A DNA stretch of 64,000 nucleotides from contig CALYLW010000162.1 in the NCBI GenBank assembly GCA_944989445.1, forward strand, positions 357,001 to 421,000, given 5' to 3'. Of the stretch, positions 24,401-34,020 are shown one piece after another; position 1 is the stretch's first letter, and every line of letters begins with the position of its first letter. The DNA is from Ampullaceana balthica. Lineage: Eukaryota > Mollusca > Gastropoda > Lymnaeidae. The translations under genes were made by a program, and so were the position numbers. A model generated the notes under the pieces. That model was not told the DNA's origin. It worked only from the letters and a program-made list of their open reading frames with translations, and ran no database searches.

Positions 24401-27400
24401 ATCACTTTCTGATTTTCTGTTACCTAAGAGTAATTACAAACTATGGTCTATGGTTATACTTGCAAAATTTTTAATAAGTGCATTAAAGTTCAACAGCTCT
24501 GACATATGAAATGAGATTTCAAATCGATTTTAGCATATTTTTTAACTTAAAATGAATGAAATGTAGACTTTAAGAGAGAGTAATTTAGAATGAAAATTTA
24601 TTTACCATGAAATATTTTGATAATCATTTTCAAGTTTATAAATAAAGCCAGCTATACTTTGTTTCAGCTCTCTCACATGGTGAATAAGATCATCAAGGGA
24701 TGCATCCAACTGCTTTTCTTCTTTCTTGAATAAAAATGTGTTAACTCATTAAAAGAAAAGTATGTCTTAGGAGAGTATTACAGTGAAATTTCAGTGTGAA
24801 AATTTAATTTTTATTTTTTAAAAAAAAAGAATAACAATCTCCTAATATTATATTATTAATTGATATAATAAATCTGAAATAACTCATATATAAATATAAT
24901 CATACATATGCTATAAATCAATAAATTAAAACCCAACAATGAAGTCATTTCCAGCTCTTCTATAGTTTATGAATAAATATGCAGTTTAAATCTGAAATAA
25001 ATCACATATATATATTCACACCTAATAATTTATAACCCAACTCAGTAAATACTGCATTGGACGTCCGGAAGTATTCTGTTTTATTTATTATTTTTTAGCC
25101 TACATCCTGTTAATATGTTGACAGTTTTCAATTATTTTAAAATATACCTCTTGGATACATAATTACTTTAAAATTTGTGCTTTATGAACATGTTCTGCAT
25201 ATTCAAATAGGTCTTCAAATTATATAATAAATATTAAATATTTACAATATAACAGTTCCCAATTTTATTTTAAGTTTTTATTTTTACATTACTTTAATGT
25301 CGTCGTCTCATTTATAATTTTGCGTACATCAAGTCACAGACACATCACAAAGAGCGTAAAAAATAATGGAAGGCTTAGTTAAAGTTATTTCTCAAGACTC
25401 AAGCATTCACACAGCAACACATTTCTTTGAGTTTATGATTATGTAACAAACTCAATTAAGTAGCTGAAGGGTACATAACATTGTTTAATCCTGCAGTTTC
25501 TACACGTATATTATTTCAAAGCGAAATTTAATTTTTTCATGAGAATTTAAGTTTTTAATTTATTAAATGCATAATTATATGTTAATGTTGTATTTCAGCT
25601 ATTACAGCGCTAATTTGTAAGTCTTTTTAATTTCTAAGGCATTTTTTCGGCTCTATATAATACATAATCTGGTCACAATACGTCCATTTTGTTTACCTAG
25701 CCAGATGTTTTTTTACCTGGCTCGACCCATGCGAAAATAAATTTAATGACTGAAAATGTTTTTTTAAAAGGTATTTTTCATCTATTTTAATGTTCTCATA
25801 AGATAAATAAATATTTTAAAGACAATTTCATTTTTTATTTCGTTACTAGATGTTTGATTCTTATTTTGTTTGTTTGTAAGTGAGAAATTTTCATTTGGCA
25901 TATTACTGTGACAACTCGGCAAGTAGAGTACTACATAAACAAAACGGATTTATCCCACTACGATTATGTAGCTTTAAGGGCTGAAAAAAAGTCTTAGAAA
26001 TTAATAAAACTTACAAATTAGTGCTATAATAGCTAAATTATAACATATATTAATGCATTTAATAAATTAAAAACGTAAGTTCTCACAGAAAAATTAAATT
26101 TCGCTGTGAAATAATATACGTGTAGAAACTGCAGGATTACCTAACATTATCTATGAGTATCTTCTTCTTCTTCTTCGTTCTCAATTTGAGTATTGCGTGC
26201 CGACGTGTTTTGCGCCAATTGGCCCGTGGTCTCCGACTTCAGCCTGCTGTTTTTTCTGGATGTGCTTCCATAGCCTTTGGTCAGCCAAGACCATCTGCAA
26301 GGCAGCAGTTGATTTTGGCAAGTGATGCAGCGCTCACATGCCACGGCTATAAGGGTTCCACGCATTACCCAGCCGCCTTTTATTTTCCCTAACTATGCGT
26401 TAGGTACCCACTCGAAGCTGGGTGGACTCGGGAACGCCCTAGGCCCCGGGAACAAATCCATGGCTTCCCATGGATTCGAACCCATGACCATCGGTACGCC
26501 AGTCGAGCGCGCTGCCACTCGACCACCGTATCCCCATCTATGAGTATGAGAACTGTTAACTTAACAGTAACAGGAAGTAGACTAAACAAATATTTTAAAA
26601 TGCAAAATACTTGGTGTAATGTCTAATGAGACTAATGTATTTACCCCCACTCCCCAACTCCATATTATCTGTTACAGACGCTCCTTCTATACGGAAGATT
26701 ATTGCGTCCTACGCTTATCTATGGTTTGTGTTTAGTCCTGCATTATTTATACTTTATAAGTAGGAGTGTAAGAGTTATGATTTATACTTATAAGTATAAG
26801 AGTTGGGACGCGGTGGTCGAGTGGCAGCGCGCTCGACTGGCGTACCGATGGTCACGGGTTCGAATCCATGTGAAGGCAAGGATTTGTTCCGGGCCTAGGG
26901 CGTCCCTGAGTCCACCCAGCTCTGAATGGGTACCTAACACTACCCACTAGTCACTAGGCCTAGTTAGGCGGCTGGGTAATGAGTGGAACCCACAAAGCCG
27001 TGGCCTGTGAACGCTGCATCACTTGCCAACAGATCATCTGTCATGGTCTGTGGACGCAATTATCTTCTGCATATAAGGAGCGTTTGGGTAATCCTGCAGA
27101 TTTTACACGTATATTATAATTTATTATTTCACAGCGAAATTTAATTTTCTCATGAGAACTTACATTTTTAATTTATTAAATGCATTATTATATGTCGTAT
27201 TTCAGCTATTACAGCGCTAATTTGTGAGTCTTTTTAATTTCAAATGCATTTTTTCGGCTCTATATAATACATAATGTGGTCACGATACGTCCATTTTGTT
27301 TACCTAGCGAACTGCTGCCAGGTGTTTTTTACCTGGCTCGACCCATGCTAAAATAAATTTACTGACTGAAGATATTTTTTTAAAAGTATTATTCATCTAT

Positions 27401-28204
27401 TTTAGCGTTCTTAGAAGATAAATAAATATTTTAAAGACAATTTCTTTTTTTTTCGTTACTAGATGTTTGATTCTTATTTTCTTTGTTTGTAAGTGAGAAA
27501 TTTCCATTTGGCATCTTATTGGACAATCCGGCATGTAGTTTGATAATTTAAAAAATGGTTGCATCATCATCAGACTATTTGCTGTTGAGAGCCGAAAAAA
27601 TGGCTTAGAAATTAGAAAGACTTACAAATTAGCGCTGTAATAGCTGAAATACAACATATAATTATGCATTTAATAGATTAAAAACGAAAGTTCTCAAGAG
27701 AAAATTAAATTTCGCTGTGAAATATTAAATCATAATATACGTGTAAAATCTGCAGGATTACCAGCGTTTGTATAGATAAGATTAGAGTTTAAATGTTGAT
27801 AAAAATCACAAAGTAAAGTCACTTTTAATATTTAAAGTCATGAGTCATTAAAGCAAGTGTTGAGTGTTGTTTTCCTGGTTTAGTTTCTTATCTTAATCTT
27901 ATCTATACAGACGTTTCTTCAGGCAGGCAACCCATACCACACCCGAATTTCGAACGATGGTTTAGTTTACATTAATTGAATATAATACGACTTGAAATTT
28001 TTCTTACACTTTGTGGTGTTTGCATCCTCAAGTTACGAAAGATTTAAAACATCTTACAGCTAAATACAACTTCAGTATTTGTTACTGCCAAGTTCAATGT
28101 ACTTAAAATGTAAATAATAACTTCCGGTTACTGCGCATGCTCAGATAAACATTTCAAAACTTGGTGACCTATTTTCAAAATACCCGCATACTCAACGACG
28201 CCAT
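15459..28204 (-). CDS. MED8: Mediator complex subunit 8
   Basis: Seven exons on the minus strand: 28184-28204, 24606-24724, 22410-22554, 21787-21927, 20869-20953, 16830-17021 and 15459-15547 (stop at 15459-15461). All joins keep phase and give about 263 residues, close to the 268 of human MED8. MED8 belongs to the Mediator head module, which links activators to RNA polymerase II in the nucleus. Family marks: EEKQLDASLDDLI at the N terminus, FIYKLENDY, TPL/MPLLRN with LLSPDRDPHLE, EGRVLAFNHEVVPDYLRTKP, the LNKITSNIL helix, a Q-rich segment with nine Q in a row, and the conserved C-terminal helix VPSAIKTNIKAA ending HPYQRP. The start at 28202-28204 lies in AAGATGGCG; a second in-frame ATG at 28187-28189 would give a protein five residues shorter. 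Introns carry a LINE, hAT remnants, two MITEs and SINEs. Exon 1 is the least certain because it codes for only seven residues. Confidence 0.93.
16237..16312. repeat. foldback with nested hairpins
   Basis: TTAAATGTTGA at about 16237 is the inverse of TCAACATTTAA at about 16302, and the loop contains GGGCAG-TTATTTG-CTGCCC (about 16265-16283). It lies in the last MED8 intron; origin unknown. Confidence 0.4.
16387..16756. mobile_element. GC-rich retroposon-like insertion with 11-bp target duplication
   Basis: ATTCAGCATAA stands at 16387-16397 and at 16746-16756. The 348-bp insert between them is GC-rich, contains long G and C runs and a paired GTCGAG/CTCGAC stem near its left end. It sits in the last MED8 intron, ending only 74 bp from the exon at 16830. 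The family is not recognised; direct duplication of this size suggests LINE-type integration. Confidence 0.6.
17408..17600 (+). mobile_element. hAT-type transposon terminus or MITE remnant
   Basis: CAGTGGATCCCAAACTTTTT at 17408 followed by GGGTGGCTACCCATTTTTA and GTGACCCGCGAACCCCC is a typical hAT terminal region. The matching right end could not be defined. Confidence 0.4.
18180..19640 (+). mobile_element. 5'-truncated non-LTR retrotransposon (LINE) with intact reverse-transcriptase ORF
   Basis: An open frame of 462 codons (18245-19633) codes for a reverse transcriptase; in-frame LINE-like sequence continues upstream to about 18185, where it breaks off. Visible RT blocks: NYRTISLISHPSKV (about residues 34-47), GFRSGRST (70-76), FIDFKKAFDRVWH (102-114), GVRQGCLLSP (160-169) and FADDIDDL (203-210) with both catalytic aspartates. 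The C-terminal part has the KYLGAIISDEG, LYGCEAWTL and RRLRWYGHV-type motifs usual in invertebrate LINEs. The endonuclease domain is absent, the mark of incomplete reverse transcription. The uninterrupted frame points to a young insertion. It lies antisense in a MED8 intron. Confidence 0.9.
20113..20480 (+). repeat. two diverged copies of a ~225-bp local repeat
   Basis: Segments beginning near 20130 and 20355 share, in the same order, TTCAATG-TTG-TCA-TGTGCAAAA, GCATCCAA/GCCTCCAA, GCAAAATTTTACA, CCACAAACA and TATTATTT/TATTATCA. They are about 225 bases apart in direct orientation in a MED8 intron. Confidence 0.45.
22930..23935. mobile_element. decayed hAT-like element
   Basis: AGGGGTCACC at about 22935 and its inverse GGTGACCCCTG at about 23922-23932 face each other across 1 kb. 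The right end, read inward, is CAGGGGTCACCAAACTTTTG, a standard hAT terminus. The left end is mutated and no clean 8-bp duplication remains. Internal frames are fragmented. Confidence 0.5.
25484..26141. mobile_element. MITE with ~150-bp terminal inverted repeats, copy 1
   Basis: The left end TTTAATCCTGCAG and right end CTGCAGGATTACC belong to inverted repeats of about 150 bp that both contain ACACGTATATTATTTCA and GCGAAATTTAATTTT. It is flanked by TAACATTG (25476-25483) and TAACATTA (26142-26149), a 7/8 target duplication. A second copy lies at 27087-27762. No transposase frame inside, so mobilisation must come in trans, probably from a hAT-type transposase given the 8-bp duplication. Confidence 0.8.
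26149..26547 (-). mobile_element. tRNA-derived SINE, copy 1, with 12-bp target duplication
   Basis: ATCTATGAGTAT occurs at 26149-26160 and 26536-26547 on either side of the insert. On the minus strand the head is tRNA-like: TGGTCGAGTGGCAGCGCG (box A type) then GGGTTCGAATCC (box B), followed by a body with CGAGTCCACCCAGCTTCGA and ending in an AAG-rich tail (plus strand CTTCTTCTTCTT at 26161). It looks like a Ser/Leu-type tRNA-derived SINE transcribed by RNA polymerase III. Confidence 0.85.
26676..26720 (-). mobile_element. SINE 3'-end fragment
   Basis: CAGACGCTCCTTCTATACGGA and ATTATTGCGTCC match the reverse of the 3' part of the SINE family seen at 47812 (CAGAAGCTCCTTCTATTACG, ATTATTGCATCC). 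Confidence 0.55.
26811..27785 (+). mobile_element. tRNA-derived SINE, copy 2, split by a MITE
   Basis: The head has GGTGGTCGAGTGGCAGCGCG and GGGTTCGAATCC, then the same body as copy 1. At 27086 the SINE is interrupted by a MITE and resumes at 27763 with AGCGTTTGTATAGATAAGA, the expected tail. So the SINE proper is 26811-27086 plus about 27771-27785, and the MITE came later. Flanks AAGAGTT (left) and TAGAGTT (right) may be its own target duplication. Confidence 0.8.
27087..27762. mobile_element. MITE copy 2, inserted in the SINE tail
   Basis: GGTAATCCTGCAG at the left and CTGCAGGATTACC at the right close inverted repeats of about 150 bp; the exact 8-bp duplication AGCGTTTG stands at 27079-27086 and 27763-27770. 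It matches copy 1 at 25484-26141 over its whole length, including the centre (ACCTGGCTCGACCCATGC, TTTCGTTACTAGATGTTTGA). Confidence 0.9.
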
Positions 28205-28320
28205 CTTTTGATGCAAATTTCGGTTTCACTGGTAAGAATCACAATAATAACGCTATTTTTGTGACGTAATTTTATAAAAGTTACATCTTATTTAGCTTGT
28301 GTACTGCTTTTGCTTTGAAC
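28100..28320. promoter_or_regulatory. promoter region of MED8, possibly shared with NF-YC
   Basis: Within 130 bases stand an ETS-type CTTCCGG (28121-28127), the NRF1-like palindrome TGCGCATGC (28132-28140), a YY1-like motif CGCCATCTT (minus strand AAGATGGCG, 28199-28207) that contains the MED8 start codon, and on the plus strand a possible 5'-UTR donor CACTG-GTAAG at 28231/28232. ETS, NRF1 and YY1 sites are usual in TATA-less housekeeping promoters. NF-YC points away from MED8, so a bidirectional promoter is attractive, but its first exon is not proven. Confidence 0.5.
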
Positions 28321-29254
28321 AATAGTAAACAAAGATATACCAAGAAGTTTGATTGGCGAATTAGATTCTTTGTTTTCATTGGTGGAAATGGAGAAGAGAG
28401 TGATGAGATGATTGGTTTGGGTGTAACTTATTCTATACCACTATATATATTACTATGCATTCAGAATCTAACCAAATTAAATTATTGGTCCAATGAATAT
28501 TTTTAGGAGAATCATTGGTCCCATAAAAAGTAAACGCGTTCGTTAATTGAGTCTAATCTATGTTTACAACTATATATTACATACTCATACATAGTTCATA
28601 GTACCTCCACTCGACATTGAGTTATAGTTATATTATTAATTATTATTATGATAATTATGGTTGCATTTGACTGATTTGACCGTCTTTTGTCCTTTGTTAC
28701 GCCTCGCCTTTTCTATCTTATTACTAATATTACTTGGTTATGGTTGCGTAAACACTGTTTAATATTAATATTGTTTAAAAATTGAACGATAAATGCTTCG
28801 CCTCCTTGAATGATGAATGGTACTCTGCATCTAATAATATTAAAATACAATTACAATGGTCAATGATGTTAATTTGTGGCTTACTTCCTTGAGTACTTTA
28901 CTTTTAGTTACATGTACTGTATGTACTTAACTTGGCTTTACTTGTGTGTTTTAATTTTAACTGTTTTTAGTGGCTTACTAAGAGTAAGAGGCAAGGGGCT
29001 GTCCATAAAGTAGGTCACGCTCTAAAAAAAAAGGGGGGGGTAGTAAGAAAGTGTGACAATGGGGGAGGGGGAGGTCCGGACATCTGTGATGTCACACATT
29101 TATAATTATTATTATATTTAATTTTTTATTTTTTTAGTAGAATTGAAATAGCTTTTTTAAAAAAATCAAAAATTTTGTAAAACATTTGAATTAGTTTTAT
29201 GTCAAAATGTTGTTGTTGTTGTTCGTCCGTCGTGATCGACGATGACCACTCTCA

Positions 29255-30358
29255 TCATATTTGCTGGGCCGCCACATGTGTTCTCTGGTGGCTTATTAAC
29301 CCTATTTTTGCGCGAAAGAGGCGTCCGCATGTCGGACAAGAGATAGAAGCGGTCCCTTCAGGGGGGTTTTGGTTTCGTTCCTTTCTGGCCTGGCGTTTTA
29401 ACTTGGCAGCCTGTTGTCTATTTGCTTCACAGACAGCTGCGCCATTCCATATCGTAGAGCGCCAGTGGGCTCGGTTACTGGCTGCCGCTTCCCAGGAGTC
29501 ATGTCCGATGTCGAAGGCCTTCAGAGCAGTTTTAAGCGTGTCCTTGTAGCGCTTTCGCGGACCTCCGCGTGCTCTTTGCCCTTCGGTAAGTTCACCGTAG
29601 AAGAGCCTCTTGGGTAGGCGATGATCGGGCATGCGCACTAGATGCCCCGCCCAGCGTAGTTGGCTTTGCATGAGGATAGTGTGGATGCTGGGGAGTCCTG
29701 ACCTGGCTAATATTTCGGTGTCTGGAACTTTTTCCTGCCATTTTATATTGAGAATTTTTCTAAGGCTTTTGGTGTGGAAGTGGTTCAGCAACCTCGCATG
29801 GCGTTGGTATACAATCCAAGTTTCACATGCATATAGTAAGGTGGGGAGCACTACAGCTCTGTATACTTTTAGTTTTGTTTGGGTGCTGATTCCCCTTCTG
29901 TTCCAGACACTGTCATGCAATCTACCGAATGCTGCGCTGGCCTTTGAGATTCTCGAGTTCACCTCATCATCAATATTGGCCTTCTGGGACAGTGTGCTGC
30001 CAAGGTAAGTAAAGCGGCTCACTGTGTTGATTTTGTTGCCGTTGATGAATATGTTTGGCTCAGTATAGGATTTGCCCGGGGCCGGCTGGTATAACACTTC
30101 TGTCTTTTTTGTGCTGATGGTGAGCCCAAAGTTAGAGCACGCACTGGAAAATTTATCAGCACTTAGTTGCAGTTGTGCTTCAGAGCCCGCGTTAAGGGCA
30201 CAATCATCAGCAAAAAGAAGTTCCAGGATGCTGTCTGATTTGACCTTTGTCTTAGCTTTAAGCCTCCTGAGGTTGAGCAAAATAGCATGAAATGGTATCT
30301 CCTGAATGTGTTGTTCATAATCATAAATCTGAATTGGAGGCAGCAGGACTGATATCAA
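29255..30358 (-). pseudogene. 3' half of a LINE reverse transcriptase with C-terminal C2H2 zinc finger
   Basis: The 367-codon frame begins just before the catalytic block LLFADDCAL (FADD at residues 49-52), so RT blocks upstream of it and the endonuclease are missing. It continues through FTYLGSTLS, LLYACETW and LRWAGHLVRM and ends with a clear C2H2 finger: C341, C344, H357, H361. Past the stop, the minus strand ends in a CAA repeat (plus-strand GTT run at 29206-29223), a common LINE 3' tail. The conserved frame means that the copy is 5'-truncated more than mutated. It differs from the LINE at 18.2 kb, which lacks the finger. Confidence 0.85.
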
Positions 30359-30359
30359 A

Positions 30360-31080
30360 GGATAAGGAATGGTTTGACAATCATGTTCACACCAGCCAAT
30401 ATTTCACTCAAATTGTTAAATATCAGTTCATTAATTGTTGCGAGAAAGTACGAAGCTCATATTTAAACGTTTTACCTTCGAAATTCTTTCCTCCTCTACA
30501 CAATTAACCAAACAACTGATGGACTTAGAGCTTCAGAAAGAGATGATGCAGATTCTCATAAGTTTCCTTCATTGTTTGTAGCACAAACTCTCAAATTTGA
30601 TGACATTATGCCGAGATCTACAGGAGTTTTCAAAGTACAACCATATGATCTTTATTGTCCATCTTTGCAGACCAGCTTACTTGATTGAATTTGCAAAGTA
30701 TGTCACTTATATTTTGCCTCACAAACAATGTTGAAGAAATATGCAGGACAACTCAGAGCTTGGGCTCAGGAAAATGTGCACACCCAAACTGTTCAAGAAT
30801 AAACTCAGATAAAACGCATCCGTCCTTTGAGAATCGCTTCTGGAAGGCAAAGAGAACCCATGGCAGTTATTGCGAGAAGAGAAAATGCACATACAGAGGC
30901 TGTTGAGTGGCTAGATCTGTTGATCTGTCTGCAATTATCCTTCCAGGAAACGATGATGGTGAAAGATTGATGCCAGTCGTAACTATGGGTGAACACTTCA
31001 CTTCACTTTGGTCAATGATGTCCAGTGAATATTTTTGAAATAAACATAATTCACAGGACCATAATAAACAGATTCAATAT
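30360..31080 (+). pseudogene. decayed transposon-encoded coding stretch, family uncertain
   Basis: Frames at 30292-30507 and 30685-30906 and the sequence between read as a broken protein: a segment with FTQIVKYQF, RSSYLNVLPSKFFPP, then YCPSLQTSL-like and CKVCHLYFASQT-like patterns when frames are switched. It looks like an old transposon protein with a Cys-rich motif, cut by stops and shifts. Confidence 0.35.
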
Positions 31081-31159
31081 AGCACAAGAGTTGGTCACAT
31101 AATTTGTCTATCCAGCCTTTTTTTAGTCAAATTGTTTTGTATCCTTTTTATTATTTAAT

Positions 31160-31254
31160 CAATGGGGGAGGTCAAGTTTCGCTTATCTACTTCTTATCCT
31201 GTGTCAATAAATTGCATAATCGGAAGATTATCTAAAACTTGACCTCACCCATTG
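31160..31254. mobile_element. 95-bp foldback (mini-MITE)
   Basis: CAATGGGGGAGGTCAAGTTT (31160-31179) and AAACTTGACCTCACCCATTG (31235-31254) are inverse with one or two mismatches and enclose a short spacer. Confidence 0.6.
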
Positions 31255-31434
31255 TAAATGAAAAGGTAGAAGATAAATGATGTGTATTATACAATTGTCA
31301 AGTCTAATTTTTGTTTTCAAATTCGATCTAGATTGAGTTACCTTTTCATTGAATAACTATGACAACTGTTGACAATTAACTATTCTACTATTAAAGTCAT
31401 GTTAATAATCTGATAGTTCTTTAATAGGGGTGTA

Positions 31435-31664
31435 CCGGATTTCAGCTCCGGCAAATCTGGCTATTTTTACAAATCCTGCTTTGGCTCCGGTAGGATTTCA
31501 CTTCATAAATCCGGCAGGCTGGTCGAGCCCTAATTTATATATATTCATAATGGCTCGGGAAAATCCGGAATCTGGCCATTTTTAAAAATCTGACTCTGGC
31601 CGGATTTCACTTCATAAATCCGGCTGTGGACGGATTTCAAAATTTTGAATCCGGTACATCCCTA
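31435..31664. mobile_element. palindromic MITE with TAGGGGTGTACCGG ends
   Basis: TAGGGGTGTACCGGATT at the left and AATCCGGTACATCCCTA at the right are inverted; inside, CCGGATTTCACTTCATAAATC recurs (about 31490 and 31602) in a region of CCGG-rich repeats. The flanks TTCTTTAA and CTTTTAAG are only roughly alike. Confidence 0.6.
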
Positions 31665-32029
31665 CTTTTAAGTGGAAATTTTATATTTTAATACAGTTTA
31701 AGTTTAATAGTGAAGTGTATTTTAAGTATTAAATTAAATATTTTAATTAGGTACTACATGTAGTTAAAAAAAATTCAAAAGTGTGACATACTTTAGGGGT
31801 GGGTGGGGGGGGTCAAAAAAGGTTTTAAAAAATAGCGTGACATACTTTATGGATGGCCCCCTAGACTAATTTTACCATTTTTAAGTTGTCTAAATAAATG
31901 TACATCACCAATCAAAATAATTTTCTAAAATAAAAATATGTTATTTATATATTACAAAGGTTATAAAACATTTTATACAACTTAAGTACCAGACACATGA
32001 GATATGCTATTATTGAATACGAGCAACAA

Positions 32030-32230
32030 AGCCCGTCCAAGGACGTTCAGCCACCGTTCGGTGGCATGTTGTAACTCCCCTCCAACAGCCGTCTTGACCG
32101 GCATACACGTGCATCACGTCAAAAATACTATTCATTATAGTTAAAATAAATAACTCGTAAAAACAGAGCTTTTGACTATAAATCCCAACGCGCATAACTC
32201 AAAATAAAGTCTTGGAAGAAATACTGGACC
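32030..32230. repeat. dispersed repeat, copy 2 of 3 (partial)
   Basis: Shares the CGTAAAAACAGAG...CTATAAATCCC phrase with 12820-12965 and 54758-54890. A small hairpin CCACCG-TT-CGGTGG stands at about 32051-32064. Confidence 0.4.
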
Positions 32231-33300
32231 AAAAATAACTCGTTTTGAATGTCCGTGTAAACGTGTTCAATATGATTGGCTGTAGGAGTCATATGTGTTT
32301 GAGGGACCAATCGCTATCGATGACCGGACAGAACATTGCCTTTTATAATATAATTTATTATAGGATAGTAATTTAGTAATAATATTAATAGTACATGTAA
32401 TACTGTAGATGAGATCCATTCATTGCATTGACATAATTATTAAAACTATTTTGACTATAAATAGTAAACACTATACTAAAAATTTTAATTACTATGTAAA
32501 TTGAGATAGGCTTAATATTTTTAATGATAATATGATTCATTAGTTAATAAATGTCAATGATTATCATCTGTTACAAATCAATTCATCTTCTTGAACTTGA
32601 AAGGATTAGCCTACTTGGAGACTTTTCAGGCTAACTGCTGAAAAGATGGAAATGGAGCCCTTTGTCAAATCCTTGACTTCCTTCACAAAATATTATATAA
32701 ATATATAAAACTATAAACTATTTATATTATTGCAGGGAATGGAATAAAATAATATGATCTTAAAAAGTGAGCCTAAAATCTCAACAGTTATGCATATTAC
32801 TATTAGTTATCCTGCTTGGCATACATGTAATTTATGCATTTAATTTTTTGTTAAACCTAAAACTAAAACAAATGTGTTTTACTGGCAGAGTATTGGTGAA
32901 ATTTCTCATTGTTAAAAGTTAAAGCCTGAATAAGTCCAGTCCTAACAAGCTATAGAATGATAGGTCAACTATTTTAAAGCATTTTTAAGGGATCTTCTAA
33001 ACAATAAAAACAATTTTAAGTGACAAAGCACTCTAAGCAATAGATGGAAGCTGCCATTAAACTGGTGAGAGGAGAAAGAAATGGGAATAGCAACATTATT
33101 AGCTTGTACAATAATTGGCTAGCCAATCATGAGGCTTGTATTTTTGGGCTGATAGATCATCTTTTCATTTATTTTTTTTTGTTTGTTATTAGTATTAGTC
33201 ATGCCTGGGCCAACAGATTAACGTGACAGTTTTTACTGATGTGATGATTTCTTTTATACTGCCAATAGTCCATGCTATTTCAGCATCCTCATTGCACTCA
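32231..33300. other. intergenic or NF-YC intron 1, AT-rich, nothing recognised
   Basis: No repeat ends, coding likeness or RNA fold could be supported. Confidence 0.3.
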
Positions 33301-33370
33301 TGTCTTCAAAACTTTACTTGAAAGTGTTGAAAATTTTCTTTAAAGTTTTTCTGTTGTCATATTCCCTTAT

Positions 33371-33571
33371 TCATTTGGGAAGACTGTTCCAAAAATTTGG
33401 GTCAGTTGCTTCAAAAGAGTGCACCGCAAGGGATTTCTTTTTATGGCCATACACTCCAGGAACTTTCAGAAGAGACCGTAGAGGAACATGGTCTGACTTC
33501 CTCATCAAAAATTCAATGTATGCATCAGTGTTTTGTACCTTCTGGAGTTTCTGGAGAGGGTTTTGAGGCAA
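33371..33571 (-). pseudogene. LINE reverse-transcriptase C-terminal fragment
   Basis: The minus-strand frame includes PLQKLQKVQNTDAYI, SDHVPLRSLL and FWNSLP, the order seen near the C terminus of CR1/Jockey-type reverse transcriptases (LQKVQN-A...HV-P-L--L...WNSLP). Its neighbour frame 33590-33805 may continue it. Only a fragment. Confidence 0.55.
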
Positions 33572-33924
33572 TCCCCATCAACAATTGTTCTAGTTATTCA
33601 TGCTTGATTGTAACAAATAGAATGCGATGGCATTTGCTGTTATACTATTCATGTGAAGATGCTGCTGACCCAGGGCATTTAGATGACAGAAACAAGCGCT
33701 TACAACCAAACTACTATAGCGACTCATTTTAGTGAATTTACTGTTGGTGTATAAGCCAAGATCTTTAAAGTTGTAGTTGATGGTGTTTACACAAATAAAA
33801 TACATAAAATTTTATGATGCATGAGCAAACCTTAATGGCCACATACAGCTGTTCAATTTTTTAACTATGGATTTTACAAATACATGTACATGTATATCAA
33901 ACAGATTGGAGACAAATATAAACA

Positions 33925-34020
33925 GTAGGGCTGCATAAAATAACGATTAATTAATCATTAAAATTTAATCGATTAAAATTAATTTGATCAATTAAAATTT
34001 ATGAAGGAAAAAAATTTCAA
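33925..34020. mobile_element. AT-rich MITE fragment of the TAGGGCTG...CGATTAATTAATC type
   Basis: AGTAGGGCTGCATAAAATAA followed by CGATTAATTAATC and ATCGATTAAAA is the left part of a common MITE type; a relative starts at 51058 (TAGGGCTGTTATCGATTAAT). The other end is not defined. Confidence 0.4.

Larger units (their letters stand above)
28995..31860. mobile_element. 2.9-kb element with 27-bp inverted ends, carrying a LINE remnant
   Basis: 28995-29021 starts GGGGCTGTCCATAAAGTAGG and the complement of 31834-31860 starts GGGGCCATCCATAAAGTATG; 24 of 27 positions agree. The same ends bound a short MITE at 50795-51026 with a TAA duplication, so this is probably a larger, decayed relative of a PIF/Harbinger-like family. 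Inside are an antisense LINE remnant (29205-30358), a decayed plus-strand coding stretch (about 30360-31080) and two small foldback elements. Confidence 0.65.

Noticed and set aside
25061..25075. ATGCA before GTATTT on the minus strand as MED8 exon 1
   Set aside because: The phase does not fit the acceptor at 24725, whereas the exon at 28184-28204 joins in phase and gives the expected MR-KEEKQLDASL.
26458..26540. tRNA gene
   Set aside because: A and B boxes are present, but the segment is the head of a SINE with body, tail and target duplication, and similar heads recur in four places.
26811..26890. Second tRNA gene candidate
   Set aside because: Same reason: SINE head followed by the common SINE body; no complete cloverleaf with acceptor stem was found.
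28133..28147. ATGCGCA-GTAACC as another MED8 exon 1
   Set aside because: It needs a later acceptor and yields a start that fits the family less well than ATGCGG-GTATTT; it is better explained as an NRF1 site.
29414..30290. Plus-strand frames of 67, 125 and 72 codons
   Set aside because: Opposite the LINE RT/C2H2 frame on the minus strand; no motifs of their own.
33300..33732. Plus-strand frames of 88 and 111 codons
   Set aside because: They run opposite a minus-strand fragment with reverse-transcriptase C-terminal likeness.
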